Shown here: positions 27,574-37,288 of the stretch, in pieces | Position numbering within the stretch: the stretch's first letter is position 1 | Layout of the letters: the number at the start of each line of letters is the position of its first letter | Origin: Desulfomonile tiedjei DSM 6799 | Lineage (GTDB): Bacteria; Desulfobacterota; Desulfomonilia; Desulfomonilales; Desulfomonilaceae | Assembly: GCF_000266945.1 (NCBI RefSeq) | Contig: NC_018025.1 | Span: 6,080,001 to 6,144,000, forward strand | DNA: 64,000 nucleotides | Direction: 5' to 3' | Program-made: the position numbers and the translations under genes | The notes under the pieces: model-generated | Database searches by the model: none | What the model was told of the DNA's origin: nothing | The model's input: only the letters and a program-made list of their open reading frames with translations

Positions 27574-30500
27574 ATGAGAAGGCTTAGTCGCGGAATGATG
27601 AAGGTCTGCGCGCCGGATATAATACTGGAGAGACTTGAAGATCGAATTGTGCTCGATGCTGCTGTTGACCAGCAACTGGAGGATAGTTCGGACAATCTCA
27701 CGGACACGCAATCCACTGAAGCTTGCTCGATCGACGGCGAAGATTTACTCGCGAATTCGGATTGGCTGCAAATCGGACTCTCTCATGTATTCGAGCAGGA
27801 CCTCCATGTGCTGTTGGTATCCAATAATTTGGATCAAACAGAAATCGTTTCTGCAGCGGCAGATGATAGTTTGGTTGTGGTGTATGATTCGCAGACAGAT
27901 AACCTGAACACCCTTACTGCAATGCTTCACAATCTTGTGGCAATCACCGGACAGAAGATTGGCGCTCTTGCATTCGTAGATCACGGTAATGATGGAGTAA
28001 TCAAGATCGGAGTAGATCAGATAACTTCCCAAAATCTTTTTAAATTTGCCTCTACCTTTTCAGACCTGTCGGAAGATCTGACTCCTGACGCTCAAATCGA
28101 ATTCTTCGGTTGCTCTATTGCATATGGAACGGAGAGCCGGGATCTTCTTTCTCAGATTGCCTCCTATACGGATGCGGTGGTTTTCGCAAGCACCGACGAC
28201 ACGGGTGGAACCCACGGATGGACTTTGGAATACTCGTCAGATCCGGGGATTGTGCCTGTTACCATGATTGTGATCGACGAGATTTCTCAATCCGATTCAG
28301 TGCTCATTTTCCAGGGATATCCGCCTTTGGATGACTTGTCCACCTGTTATCAGTATTTCAGCTCGCTTGACTCGCTAGATCCGCGATCGGTTCAGACTCA
28401 GTATTCTTACGCTGAAACGTGGACTTTCACGATTACCACAACGATGGTTGTCTCCATTGGCATGCAAACGGTGCACCCGACCTTGAACCACGGTGATACG
28501 GGCTTTGTCGATTGCTGGATTGACTTGTACAGCGGGTCAACTCCTAATACCGCCAACAGAATAACCTACAATGACGATTGGGTAGGTCCCGGCACCACTA
28601 ATGCTCCATACTGGCATGGAAACGATTCATTACCTATTGACGCCGGATCTTACGGAGTGTTGTTGACTCCGGGTACGTACTGTATTCAGGCTACAAGCTG
28701 GAACGACCATGCCAGTCAGCCCCGGTACGATCTGCAGACAGGCGGATATTATCTGCTTTCCAATGTGGAGCTTACGTATTCGGGAGGACACTACATTGCG
28801 CCCCCGACATCCGAGCCGATTCCCGATCCTCCTTCAAAGCCGGAGAACTTCACCCCCGCTTTCACGTATGACGTTCATTCATATTTCAGCGATCCCCAAG
28901 GCGACACTCTCATGTATCAACTCGGTGGAATAACGTACTCCGGTGGGCTTCAAGTAGGTATCAGCATCAACTCCTCAACCGGGGTGGTGACGTTTACGAG
29001 TGTTGCAGGCTACAACGGTTCGGTCGCGGTTCAGGTAAGAGCTTACGATGGAGAGCTGTATTCACCTTATGAAACATTCGTTTTTACGGTGACCAGTCCC
29101 TACAATCTACCCACAGCAAATGATGATGCTATAACCGTTGCTACTAATGAATCCATCACGTTCAAAGTGATCGGTTACGATCCTGATTCTCATCCCACCA
29201 ATCAGGTGCGATTCACGATTCTTTCAGGTTATGATCCCAGGTTCGGCGACATTGAGGCGGTGGACGAAAACGGCGTTGCCACATCACCGCAGTACGATGC
29301 GGCTGGTCAATACTATTATCAAGTGTTTACCTATACGCCAGACGCGAATTACTGGGGACCGGATACGTTTCTCTTCACGCTTTCCACTCCGGGAGGAACA
29401 TGGAGGACATTTGCTACAGGTGCGGCGATAGGGCAAAGTTTGGACAGCCGTAATAGCTACGACCTGGCTCTGGTGGATTTCAATGCAAACGGCACCCTGG
29501 ATCTCCTTACGGCAAACTCAAACGATGCTTCGGGCCAGCACAACTATTATTATATCAACAACACTGGTAGTTTTGCAGGCGGTGTAAGCATGGAACTGCT
29601 GTCCGGACAGGCAGCTACCGATTCTGTGGGTATTGCTACCGGTGACCTTAACGGAGACGGTTTTCTCGATGCAGTGGTCAGAAACGGACGCTCGGGAACC
29701 ACAACCACGACACAAGCAGATTTGATTTATCTCTGGGATAATGCCGCGCAGGGATTCAGGGTCACTCAACTTCCAAAAACGGTGGCTCAAACCAGGGGCG
29801 ACATTGCTCTTGGCGACTTCGATGGTGATGGTGACCTCGATATCGTCCGTGTGTTTGGAACCAACACCGCAAATGAAATCTTCTGGAACAATGGCGACGG
29901 TACCTTCGGAGCTACACCCTCAACTCTTCCTGCCACTGCGGGTACCAGTTACACCGTTGCAACCGGTGATTTCAACGGTGACGGGTACGTTGATATTTTC
30001 GTAGGCAAGTCAGGCAATAACCAGAACCACTATGTCTACTTCAACGACGGGTACGGGAACTTCACAAGCGCAAACGCAAAAGCTCTTCCCAATGACGGCA
30101 GAGGTCGTGCGTCCGACTGTGCAGTCGGCGATGTCGATGGTGACGGTCGCCTGGATATTGTCGTGTCCAGAGGAACTACCTCGAATGGCTATGGGAATTA
30201 TTTCTATCACAATACCGGGAACAATGGCTCCGGGTACACTAACTGGACTGGAATCAACATCGGCGGCACCTACCAGACTCTGGGAATAGACCTGGCCGAC
30301 TTCGATCGAGACGGCGACCTCGATGTTGTCACGGCCAATTACGATGAAAATATAAGGCTGTACTTATATAACGGCACAGGATTTACAGGTTCGAACATAG
30401 GAAACACTACCCCTAACGCTCTGAGCTGCGCGGTAGGTGACGTCGACAACGACGGGGATATTGATGTCGTTATTGGTATGAGCGGCGATCAGAACGAAAT

Positions 30501-31524
30501 CTTTTATAACCGCGGATTTAACAGTGGAACCACGAATCCCTGGCATCAATCGGCACCCGCCGAGGTAACGATTCATGTGGAGATGATAAACAACTGGAGT
30601 TTCGAGAATTCGTCACCGTATAGCGGCTGGACTCTGGATGAAACGTACAGTTCTCCGACACCTCCCGGATTCATCCTGCCGGAGTTCGGTACGTTCGCTA
30701 TTATCGAAAATGAACCCGGAGGAGTGACCGTTAATTTCGGGGATATACTGCACGACTACTATCCGAGAGATAACAACGATCAGGCGCAGTTTTCACTGCA
30801 GTTGGACAGTAGCATTCCCGGTGTGCCTGGAGTCACGGTGGAATGGAGTGAAAGCGATCATACAGCTCTCCTTTTGAGCGGTGGCTTACGGGAAGCCTCG
30901 TTGATGCAGACGATCGATATTCCACGGGACCAGTATTTGGTCGGTCTCGAACTTCATTGGAACATCTCTTATTGGAACTGCATGCCGTGGGTAGCGGAAG
31001 GGGCCAGATTCTCTTCGACTCAGTATGTGAAAATCTCTCTGTATGATGCAAGTAGCGGGTCGACAACACCACTCTGGGGCACCACGAATGGAGTGGACAG
31101 TTCCGTGGTGGACTCGATGCAACATTATTCAGTCAAGCTGAATGCATCAGATCCGTTGGTCCAGAAAATTGCCAGTAGTGGTGCACAACTGGTTCTTATG
31201 CTTGAAGTCTGCGGTCTGGACTGGTACCTTGACGTAGCAGTTGATGACTTCAAGCTTGTGCCACGGCGTCATGGACCATTTGGTTCCGCTACCCTTGAAC
31301 CGGACTATACAACGATGGCTCTCGATGAGAGTCAGATTTCGAGTAACGCTGAAACAGGGTTTTATGACGATGTGATAGTAGCTAAGACTCTGTTGGCCTT
31401 CGATACTTCTTATGAAGGATTCTATCAACCCGATTCGGAATCCGACATATGGACATCTTCATCAGGCCTGGATGACGAGTTACTTCAGAGTCTACCGAAA
31501 CGAGCAACAATCGTAATCGCTTGA
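27574..31524 (+). CDS. Giant DUF4347 / FG-GAP repeat surface protein
   Basis: A 1316-residue acidic protein, presumed exported. The N-terminus has the LEDRIVLDAA motif (about 21-30), a variant of the LEPRxLxDAA motif that opens many large surface proteins. DUF4347 follows (about 78-235; LLVSNN, FVDHGNDG, FFGCSIA). A pre-peptidase-like region, cadherin/Ig-like domains (about 400-600) and six FG-GAP/VCBS Asp-rich calcium loops (DLNGDGFLDAV, DFDGDGDLDIV and similar, about 615-980) come next, then a jelly-roll-like C-terminal part. No classical signal peptide is seen, so a type I-like route is possible. A GGGAGG site precedes the ATG and a sigma54 promoter lies upstream. Confidence 0.85.
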   Translation: MRRLSRGMMKVCAPDIILERLEDRIVLDAAVDQQLEDSSDNLTDTQSTEACSIDGEDLLANSDWLQIGLSHVFEQDLHVLLVSNNLDQTEIVSAAADDSLVVVYDSQTDNLNTLTAMLHNLVAITGQKIGALAFVDHGNDGVIKIGVDQITSQNLFKFASTFSDLSEDLTPDAQIEFFGCSIAYGTESRDLLSQIASYTDAVVFASTDDTGGTHGWTLEYSSDPGIVPVTMIVIDEISQSDSVLIFQGYPPLDDLSTCYQYFSSLDSLDPRSVQTQYSYAETWTFTITTTMVVSIGMQTVHPTLNHGDTGFVDCWIDLYSGSTPNTANRITYNDDWVGPGTTNAPYWHGNDSLPIDAGSYGVLLTPGTYCIQATSWNDHASQPRYDLQTGGYYLLSNVELTYSGGHYIAPPTSEPIPDPPSKPENFTPAFTYDVHSYFSDPQGDTLMYQLGGITYSGGLQVGISINSSTGVVTFTSVAGYNGSVAVQVRAYDGELYSPYETFVFTVTSPYNLPTANDDAITVATNESITFKVIGYDPDSHPTNQVRFTILSGYDPRFGDIEAVDENGVATSPQYDAAGQYYYQVFTYTPDANYWGPDTFLFTLSTPGGTWRTFATGAAIGQSLDSRNSYDLALVDFNANGTLDLLTANSNDASGQHNYYYINNTGSFAGGVSMELLSGQAATDSVGIATGDLNGDGFLDAVVRNGRSGTTTTTQADLIYLWDNAAQGFRVTQLPKTVAQTRGDIALGDFDGDGDLDIVRVFGTNTANEIFWNNGDGTFGATPSTLPATAGTSYTVATGDFNGDGYVDIFVGKSGNNQNHYVYFNDGYGNFTSANAKALPNDGRGRASDCAVGDVDGDGRLDIVVSRGTTSNGYGNYFYHNTGNNGSGYTNWTGINIGGTYQTLGIDLADFDRDGDLDVVTANYDENIRLYLYNGTGFTGSNIGNTTPNALSCAVGDVDNDGDIDVVIGMSGDQNEIFYNRGFNSGTTNPWHQSAPAEVTIHVEMINNWSFENSSPYSGWTLDETYSSPTPPGFILPEFGTFAIIENEPGGVTVNFGDILHDYYPRDNNDQAQFSLQLDSSIPGVPGVTVEWSESDHTALLLSGGLREASLMQTIDIPRDQYLVGLELHWNISYWNCMPWVAEGARFSSTQYVKISLYDASSGSTTPLWGTTNGVDSSVVDSMQHYSVKLNASDPLVQKIASSGAQLVLMLEVCGLDWYLDVAVDDFKLVPRRHGPFGSATLEPDYTTMALDESQISSNAETGFYDDVIVAKTLLAFDTSYEGFYQPDSESDIWTSSSGLDDELLQSLPKRATIVIA

Positions 31525-31580
31525 GACGAAGACACGGTGCTGGCAACTAAAAGGGGTTCTAAGATCTTTCAAAGGGAAAT

Positions 31581-31808
31581 ATGAGTAGAGAAAAACCAAA
31601 ATACCAGATACCCAAGCTGGTTGATTTGCAGGAAGATAGAGTACCTCAGGCCGGGGGTGAATGCAGAAGCGGGGGAAGCGATCAAGGGGTATGTCGAACA
31701 GGAGCGAATGCGCGGACAGGCTGTACAAACGGTCACGGTGCTGCACTCGGTTGTGTTCAGGGGAATGGAGCCCGCTACATTTGCGTTTCGGGCGCCGGCG
31801 TTAAGTAA
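31581..31808 (+). CDS. Candidate RiPP precursor peptide with five C-x2-G decapeptide repeats
   Basis: A 75-residue peptide. The N-terminal leader contains KPKYQIPKLVDL, which has the Y-x2-P-x-L pattern known from leader peptides bound by PqqD-like RRE domains (for example lasso precursors). The C-terminal core has Cys at 28, 38, 48, 58 and 68, exactly ten apart, each followed by x-x-Gly (CRSG, CRTG, CTNG, CVQG, CVSG). The corresponding 30-bp DNA units are divergent, so selection on the peptide is likely. AAAGGG precedes the ATG. It lies 56 bases after the DUF4347 gene, so shared sigma54 transcription is likely. Modifying enzymes are not in the window apart from the ScmC-like protein. Confidence 0.7.
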   Translation: MSREKPKYQIPKLVDLQEDRVPQAGGECRSGGSDQGVCRTGANARTGCTNGHGAALGCVQGNGARYICVSGAGVK

Positions 31809-31961
31809 TTCACTCACGAGGACCCAAGCGGTTAAAATACTCGATAGTCCAAACAAAATATATTCCTTATGCAACATTCTACGTTTATGGATGGAGAAAC
31901 GAGCGGAAGGATCTTCCGTTTCTCGAGCAAATTGAACCAAAGTAATTATGGGAATTCGAAT

Positions 31962-34703
31962 ATGTGTGCTGAAGAAAATGCGAATGTCCGGAACTCTGAG
32001 TTATTACTCGAGTTGCTCGAGAATAGAATCGTTCTCGACGGGACTGTTGACGAACACATGGAAGGATCTCACGTAACGGATGCTGTCCAGGCTGATGGCG
32101 GTTCCGACGATGCTGGAGGAGTCGTTTCCGTCCTTGAGGCAGTGGATTATTACGACGGTCAATGGCATGAAGTAAATGGCTGGTTGTATCAGCGTCTGAA
32201 CGGATTTGATTTCTGGTATGCCGGTACGCACTACTACTACGCTATGGAACTTGCCACCGGTTACTGGTTCTGGTACGACGACCTGGATAGTAACAGTTGG
32301 GAGCCTTGCTGGGAATGGTATTACGACTACAGTCTCGGCGCATGGGTCTTGAACGGTACGGATGGAAGCAGTTACTACTACAATGAAGATCATTATTTTT
32401 ACCAGGACCACAACACAGAAGCCTGGGTCTGGTGGGACTCATTTGACGACTTGGCGTGGGAATCGGCATTCACGTGGTTTTATGACTTCGCGGACGAAGC
32501 GTGGATCTGGAATGATTGGAATTTAAGTTGTTGGCATTACGATGCGGACCACTATCTTTATCAAGAGCATGATAATGGAACATGGTTCTGGTGGGACAGT
32601 ATAACCGACAACCAATGGGAACCTTATCAAACCTGGTTTACCGGCAGCATCGGAGCACAGGTATATAACGACTGGGATTCGACGACTTACCACTTCGGGC
32701 CCGGTGGCGAGTACTCTTACGTCCAGCAACATGATGAGGCTCTGGTGAATGCGGCGCCTGTGATTGGAATTCCCGGGCCTTTGACAGGAAGTGAGGACAC
32801 GGAAGTCAGCATCGACGGCATTGCAGTGCTCGATGTCGACGCGGCAGGTAACGACATCCAGGTGACATTGTCTGTCGAACATGGGTCTTTCAGTCTTCAC
32901 AATTCCACGGGACTCCACTTTAGCGTAGGCGACGGGTCTCACGATACTGTAATGGTCTTCACGGGAAATCAGATTACTGTAAATAATGCCTTGACCCAGG
33001 TGCTGTACCAGGGGATCCGCAACTATAACGGTTCGGACGCCCTGGAAATCACAGTAGACGACCAAGGCCACAACGGTTCCGGCGGAGCGCATAGTTCCAG
33101 CCAGTCACTCGATATAACGATCGATGCGGTAAACGATGCTCCTCTCACCGGTGACTTCGCTGTGTCCGGCGATCCGGGAACAGATATCGCCATCACGGGA
33201 TGGATATTTGACGATTCTGCAGATTCGGTCCTGGGAGGATCTTCTGCAAACGATCCGGACCATGTGACCATAGTGGATCTTCCGAACCATGGCGTTCTGT
33301 ATTTGAATGGAACTCTCATTGCGGCAGGACAGGATGTTTCGTGGGCGGATGCGAATGCTATCGTGTTCGTTTCCGACCCGAACTGGAGCGGGTACACGTC
33401 ATTCCATTACACAGTGACTGAAACGGACGGCGGAATGACGAGCGATCGGGCGACTGCCAGGATTGCCGTGCATGGAATCGGTCTGGTGGAGGATATCCAT
33501 GTGGGAGCGGCAAACAGCGATCCTGCTGGATTCACCCAATTCAACGGTGATACATATTTCTCTGCCAATGACGGCATCCATGGACACGAGCTCTGGAAGT
33601 TTAACAGCAGCGGCCTGATCACACTGGTGTCAGATGTTAATCCTGGTCAAAATGGCAGTTATCCGGCCGGATTCACCGTTTTCGACAATGCTCTGTATTT
33701 TTCAGCGTACAGTAGCACGCATGGCTATGAGCTCTGGAAAATCGAAAGTAACGGAGTGCTTTCCAGGGTGACGGACATTAACATTTCAGGCAGCAGCAAT
33801 CCTGCAAATTTAACGATCTTCAACGGCAGCCTGTATTTCACCGCTTACAATGGGACTCGCGGAACAGAGCTTTGGAAGCTGGACACCAATGATGTGCTGC
33901 AATACTGGGATATACGGTCCGGCAGTGCAAGCAGCAATCCAACGGAATTGACCTTATTCAACGGTGAACTCTATTTTTCCGCAAATGATGGTACTCATGG
34001 AGCCGAGGTTTGGAAGCTCGACAGCAGCGGCATTGCTTCCAGGGTCACCGATATAAATCTGTCGGGTGGCAGTTCTTCCAAAGGATTTACCGTGTTTCAA
34101 AATGCCCTCTATTTTTCCGCTGATGACGGCATCAATGGTGCAGAGCTTTGGAAAATCGATTCCAGCGGAGCAGCCTCTCTGGTGTGGGACATCTATGCCG
34201 GGCCCACCGGCAGTTGGCCTCTATACTTAACAGCATTCAATGACGCTCTCTATTTTTCCGCTTATGACACTACCGCTGCGTACCAGCTTTGGATGATGGA
34301 CAGCAATGGAGTAGCTTCTCGTGTCCTGTGCGGCAGTTATCCATTGGGATTTACGCTCTTCAATAATGCTCTCTATTTTTCCGCGGATGACGGAGTGACC
34401 GGGAGCGAGTTATGGAAAGTGGACAGCACAGGAACAGCCTCATTGGTCGCCGATATCAACCCAACCGGGAGCAGTTCCCCTGAAAAATTTACCGTAGTCG
34501 GCGATTCTCTCTATTTTCGTGCGAACGATGGGGTTAATGGTGAGGAGTTGTGGAAAATGGATAGCAGCGGTGCAGTCTCGCTCTTCCGGGACATTAATCC
34601 TTCAGGCGACAGTTCTCCTGACAATTTTGCGGTCTTTAATGGTGCGCTCTATTTCTCCGCAAATGACGGTGCGCATGGGAACGAGTTTTGGATCTTGGTC
34701 TAA
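31962..34703 (+). CDS. Large surface protein: aromatic-rich domain, cadherin-like domain, nine ELW repeats
   Basis: About 913 residues from ATG 31962, chosen because this start aligns the LENRIVLDGT motif with its paralogue at 27574 and has GGGAA upstream; the frame is open from 31869. Domains: LExRIVLD motif; residues about 62-255 extremely rich in Trp and Tyr (24 Trp in some 195 residues) with a repeat of roughly 40 residues; a VCBS/cadherin-like region (about 265-400); an Ig-like region; then nine repeats of about 45 residues with YFSANDG-x-HG-x-ELWK, the ELWxxDGT type. It is presumed extracellular; ligand unknown. Confidence 0.8.
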   Translation: MCAEENANVRNSELLLELLENRIVLDGTVDEHMEGSHVTDAVQADGGSDDAGGVVSVLEAVDYYDGQWHEVNGWLYQRLNGFDFWYAGTHYYYAMELATGYWFWYDDLDSNSWEPCWEWYYDYSLGAWVLNGTDGSSYYYNEDHYFYQDHNTEAWVWWDSFDDLAWESAFTWFYDFADEAWIWNDWNLSCWHYDADHYLYQEHDNGTWFWWDSITDNQWEPYQTWFTGSIGAQVYNDWDSTTYHFGPGGEYSYVQQHDEALVNAAPVIGIPGPLTGSEDTEVSIDGIAVLDVDAAGNDIQVTLSVEHGSFSLHNSTGLHFSVGDGSHDTVMVFTGNQITVNNALTQVLYQGIRNYNGSDALEITVDDQGHNGSGGAHSSSQSLDITIDAVNDAPLTGDFAVSGDPGTDIAITGWIFDDSADSVLGGSSANDPDHVTIVDLPNHGVLYLNGTLIAAGQDVSWADANAIVFVSDPNWSGYTSFHYTVTETDGGMTSDRATARIAVHGIGLVEDIHVGAANSDPAGFTQFNGDTYFSANDGIHGHELWKFNSSGLITLVSDVNPGQNGSYPAGFTVFDNALYFSAYSSTHGYELWKIESNGVLSRVTDINISGSSNPANLTIFNGSLYFTAYNGTRGTELWKLDTNDVLQYWDIRSGSASSNPTELTLFNGELYFSANDGTHGAEVWKLDSSGIASRVTDINLSGGSSSKGFTVFQNALYFSADDGINGAELWKIDSSGAASLVWDIYAGPTGSWPLYLTAFNDALYFSAYDTTAAYQLWMMDSNGVASRVLCGSYPLGFTLFNNALYFSADDGVTGSELWKVDSTGTASLVADINPTGSSSPEKFTVVGDSLYFRANDGVNGEELWKMDSSGAVSLFRDINPSGDSSPDNFAVFNGALYFSANDGAHGNEFWILV

Positions 34704-34802
34704 CCGACACTACTTGCGGTCATATTTGAGGAACTGAACCGCGGACCAGTCTCTTATTCACCATTACAGTCGATCAAGTAAGAAGTTCCCTTTCCCGTTC
34801 CA

Positions 34803-35015
34803 TATAGCGATTGCCAAATTCTGGCGTTTATAGCGGTTATCGAAAGTCTTGACGGAATCCAATGCCTGCAATGGGAAGAATCAGTAGCGCCGGCGTCCCT
34901 GCCGGCGAGAATTTATTGATTTGTTTGGTGAATTGGTCGCCGGCACGGAGGCCGGCGCTACCAATTGCTGGGAACTGCTCTTCACAATCCGTGATTACTT
35001 TCGAGAATCGGTATA
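34803..35015 (+). mobile_element. MITE-like dispersed repeat, divergent copy
   Basis: Starts TATAGCGATTGCCAAATTCTGG and carries the facing GCCGGC palindromes (GCGCCGGCGTCCCTGCCGGC ... GCCGGCACGGAGGCCGGCGC). The right end is unclear, ending near GAATCGGTATATCC. It lies in the 920-base gene-free interval 34704-35624. Confidence 0.55.
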
Positions 35016-35065
35016 TCCCATGCTCCAACACAATGTACTGGTGGGGATTGGCACGTGCCTTCTTT

Positions 35066-35356
35066 ACCCCCCTTCTATAAAGGGGGGGAGGGGGGATTTT
35101 TCCCACGCATAACTAAGTGGATACCTGAATGACAATAAAGAACTTGACAGCGGAGGTAAGTAATGGTGACATGAAGAAGGTGAGTAAAGATCACTCACCT
35201 TCTTCAATGACTCGTGGGGCCGCACTGACTAGCAGCCATATCGAGCCTTCTCTTGGAGACCGGATCTGCGCAAATCCCCCCAGCCGCCTCTTACGAAAGG
35301 GGGGTAAGAGGCAACATCTTAATTCCCCCTTATTAAAACTGGGAAGGGGGATTTTT
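35066..35356. repeat. C/G-run palindromic repeats
   Basis: Several copies of CCCCCCTTCTATAAAGGGGGG-like palindromes and their halves (35066-35103 and 35275-35356), separated by non-coding sequence. A similar pair lies at 53632-53715. They resemble the common REP-type repeats of deltaproteobacteria and could form hairpins in RNA. No gene is seen from 35030 to 35624. Confidence 0.55.
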
Positions 35357-35624
35357 CGACTAACATCTGCACTGGGTTTCGGTCATTTATTTCGACAATG
35401 ACTAGAGAAGAAGAATCTCTCTTTCCTGCAACGGATAACAGGATCTTAGAAAAACCCCATGGTTCGGATTTCAATTCGCCAAACGAAGACAGATCCAGAA
35501 GAACGCACCCGATTGATGCCGCCCAATAGGGAAATTCCCTGTTCGCGCCAAGAATGGTTCACTGTCCGGAAGACTCTTGGTACCCCGGGAGCTACTCAAT
35601 ACTCAAGACAGATGGAGGTTCAGC

Positions 35625-37169
35625 ATGCATCTTGGAGGACTCGTAGCACGTAACAAGCGCACCGTTCCTGATAAGGAAGCAATCATCTATCAGGACAAGC
35701 GGTACACGTGGGCCGAAGTGGACGACCGAGTCAACACGATTGCCAACGCTCTCATCAAAGGAGGCATCAAGCAGGGCGATAAAATAGCCATGTGGATGTT
35801 CAATTCGGACCTGTTCGTCATTGCCTTTTATGGCATCGTGAAGGCCGGCGCTGTTGCCGTGCCGGTCAACTTCCGTCTGGCTCCGCCTGAAGCCGAGTAC
35901 ATTTTCGATAACTGTGATGCAGTCGGTCTGATTTGCGATGACATTTTCGAGCCCGCGGTAAAGGAGATGAAGAGCCGGCTGGACAAGATAAAGCGGTTCT
36001 TTTCGGCAGGAGCCGGAAAATTCGATGGATTCGACTCCATAGAAGAAATAATGGCTTCCGGTGATTCATCAGACCCCGGTATAGAAGTGGACGAATACGC
36101 CGAGAGCGAAATCATCTACACTTCGGGAACTACCGGACGCCCCAAGGGTGCGGTCCTGTTACATCATAATCAGATAGTCTTGACCACCACGGTTTGTTCG
36201 CTCTATGCACTCAATCCGGACGATCGCATTTTGCATGTTGCCCCGCTGTTCCACTCTGCCGAACTCAACCTGTATCTCAATCCCGGTACTTATATGGGAG
36301 TCACCCACGTTATCATGAGGGACTTCATTCCGAACCAGATTTTAGCAACGATTCAAAAAGAGAAGATTACGCAATTCTTCGGTGCTCCGGTAATGTACCT
36401 GGCGCTAATGCAGGTTCCAAATTTTGACGAATACGATCTCTCCTCAGTACGCTTTTTCGGATACGGTGCTGCGCCAATGGCTGCGGAATCCGTAAAGCAG
36501 GCGATCAACAAATTTAAGACCACCAACTTTTTCTGTCTGTGCGGTTTAACCGAAGGAGGGCCCGGAGGGATCGCTCTTTATCCCAAAGACCAAATCCGCA
36601 AGGCTGGCGCAGGGGGGAAGTATATCGTCAACATGGAAACCAAGCTCGTTGACGAAAAAGGCAATAAGATTACCGAACCCGGTGTGGTGGGCGAACTGGT
36701 GATCAAAGGCGAAACCACCATGAGAGAATACTACAAGAATCCTCAGGCCACGGCTGAAACTATTCGGGACGGTTGGGTTCATTCGGGAGACCTGGGCATG
36801 ATGGACGACGAAGGCTATATCACTCTGGTCGACCGTAAGAAAGACATGATAATTACCGGTGGGGAAAACGTGTATTCCAAAGAAGTGGAAGACGCTCTCT
36901 TCGAGCATCCGAAGATCAGCATGGCCGTCGTTATTGGAGTACCTCATGCGGTTTGGGGTGAGACCGTTATGGCTGTGGTAACACTGGCTCCCGACCAGGA
37001 GCTTACGCTCGCGGAATTGCGGGAATTTCTCAAGACACGTCTGGCGGATTACAAGATTCCACGGTTGATGGAGATTGTTCAGGCATTACCGGTCAATGTC
37101 TCAGGTAAGGTAATGAAATACCAGCTCAGGGAACAGTTCAAGGATAGAGCGTCCACCATGCAGAATTAG
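35625..37169 (+). CDS. Fatty/aryl acyl-CoA synthetase (AMP-forming)
   Basis: A 514-residue ANL-family enzyme from ATG 35625 (GGAGG six bases upstream). Seen: P-loop-like YTSGTTGRPKGAVLLH, the A5 region GYGAAPMA and LCGLTEGGPGG, YITLVDRKKDMIITGGENVYSKEVE and the catalytic Lys near the end (NVSGKVMKYQLRE). It activates a carboxylic acid to its CoA ester via an acyl adenylate. The substrate cannot be told from sequence; medium/long-chain fatty acid is likely. A hotdog thioesterase gene follows after 119 bases. Confidence 0.88.
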   Translation: MHLGGLVARNKRTVPDKEAIIYQDKRYTWAEVDDRVNTIANALIKGGIKQGDKIAMWMFNSDLFVIAFYGIVKAGAVAVPVNFRLAPPEAEYIFDNCDAVGLICDDIFEPAVKEMKSRLDKIKRFFSAGAGKFDGFDSIEEIMASGDSSDPGIEVDEYAESEIIYTSGTTGRPKGAVLLHHNQIVLTTTVCSLYALNPDDRILHVAPLFHSAELNLYLNPGTYMGVTHVIMRDFIPNQILATIQKEKITQFFGAPVMYLALMQVPNFDEYDLSSVRFFGYGAAPMAAESVKQAINKFKTTNFFCLCGLTEGGPGGIALYPKDQIRKAGAGGKYIVNMETKLVDEKGNKITEPGVVGELVIKGETTMREYYKNPQATAETIRDGWVHSGDLGMMDDEGYITLVDRKKDMIITGGENVYSKEVEDALFEHPKISMAVVIGVPHAVWGETVMAVVTLAPDQELTLAELREFLKTRLADYKIPRLMEIVQALPVNVSGKVMKYQLREQFKDRASTMQN

Positions 37170-37179
37170 ACCGGCGAGC

Positions 37180-37264
37180 GCTAAAAGTTTTTTGGAGGGG
37201 TCGGGGAAACACTTCTTACAAGAAGGGTTTCCCAGATTTTATCTCTTTGAATGCAAATCAGTAT
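37180..37264 (+). repeat. Half copy of the palindromic terminator element
   Basis: Bases 37204-37264 are identical to 24731-24791, including the GGGAAAC ... GTTTCCC hairpin and T-rich tail. AAAAGTTTTTTGGAGGGGTC before it matches the arm of the other copy. It lies 11 bases after the synthetase stop and may terminate or attenuate before the thioesterase gene. Confidence 0.65.
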
Positions 37265-37288
37265 CAGTCGTTGCCGCTGGAGGAAAAC

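Noticed and set aside
31581-31808. The ten-residue periodicity as a simple 30-bp tandem DNA repeat
   Set aside because: The five 30-bp units differ at most positions outside the Cys and Gly codons, so it is not a recent DNA duplication.
31621-31935. 104-codon plus-strand frame overlapping the Cys-repeat peptide
   Set aside because: No ribosome-binding site, no family features, and the overlapping frame at 31581 has strongly patterned cysteines.
33490-34700. CRISPR-like regular repetition
   Set aside because: The regular spacing is protein-coding (ELW repeats) and no conserved direct DNA repeat with variable spacers exists.
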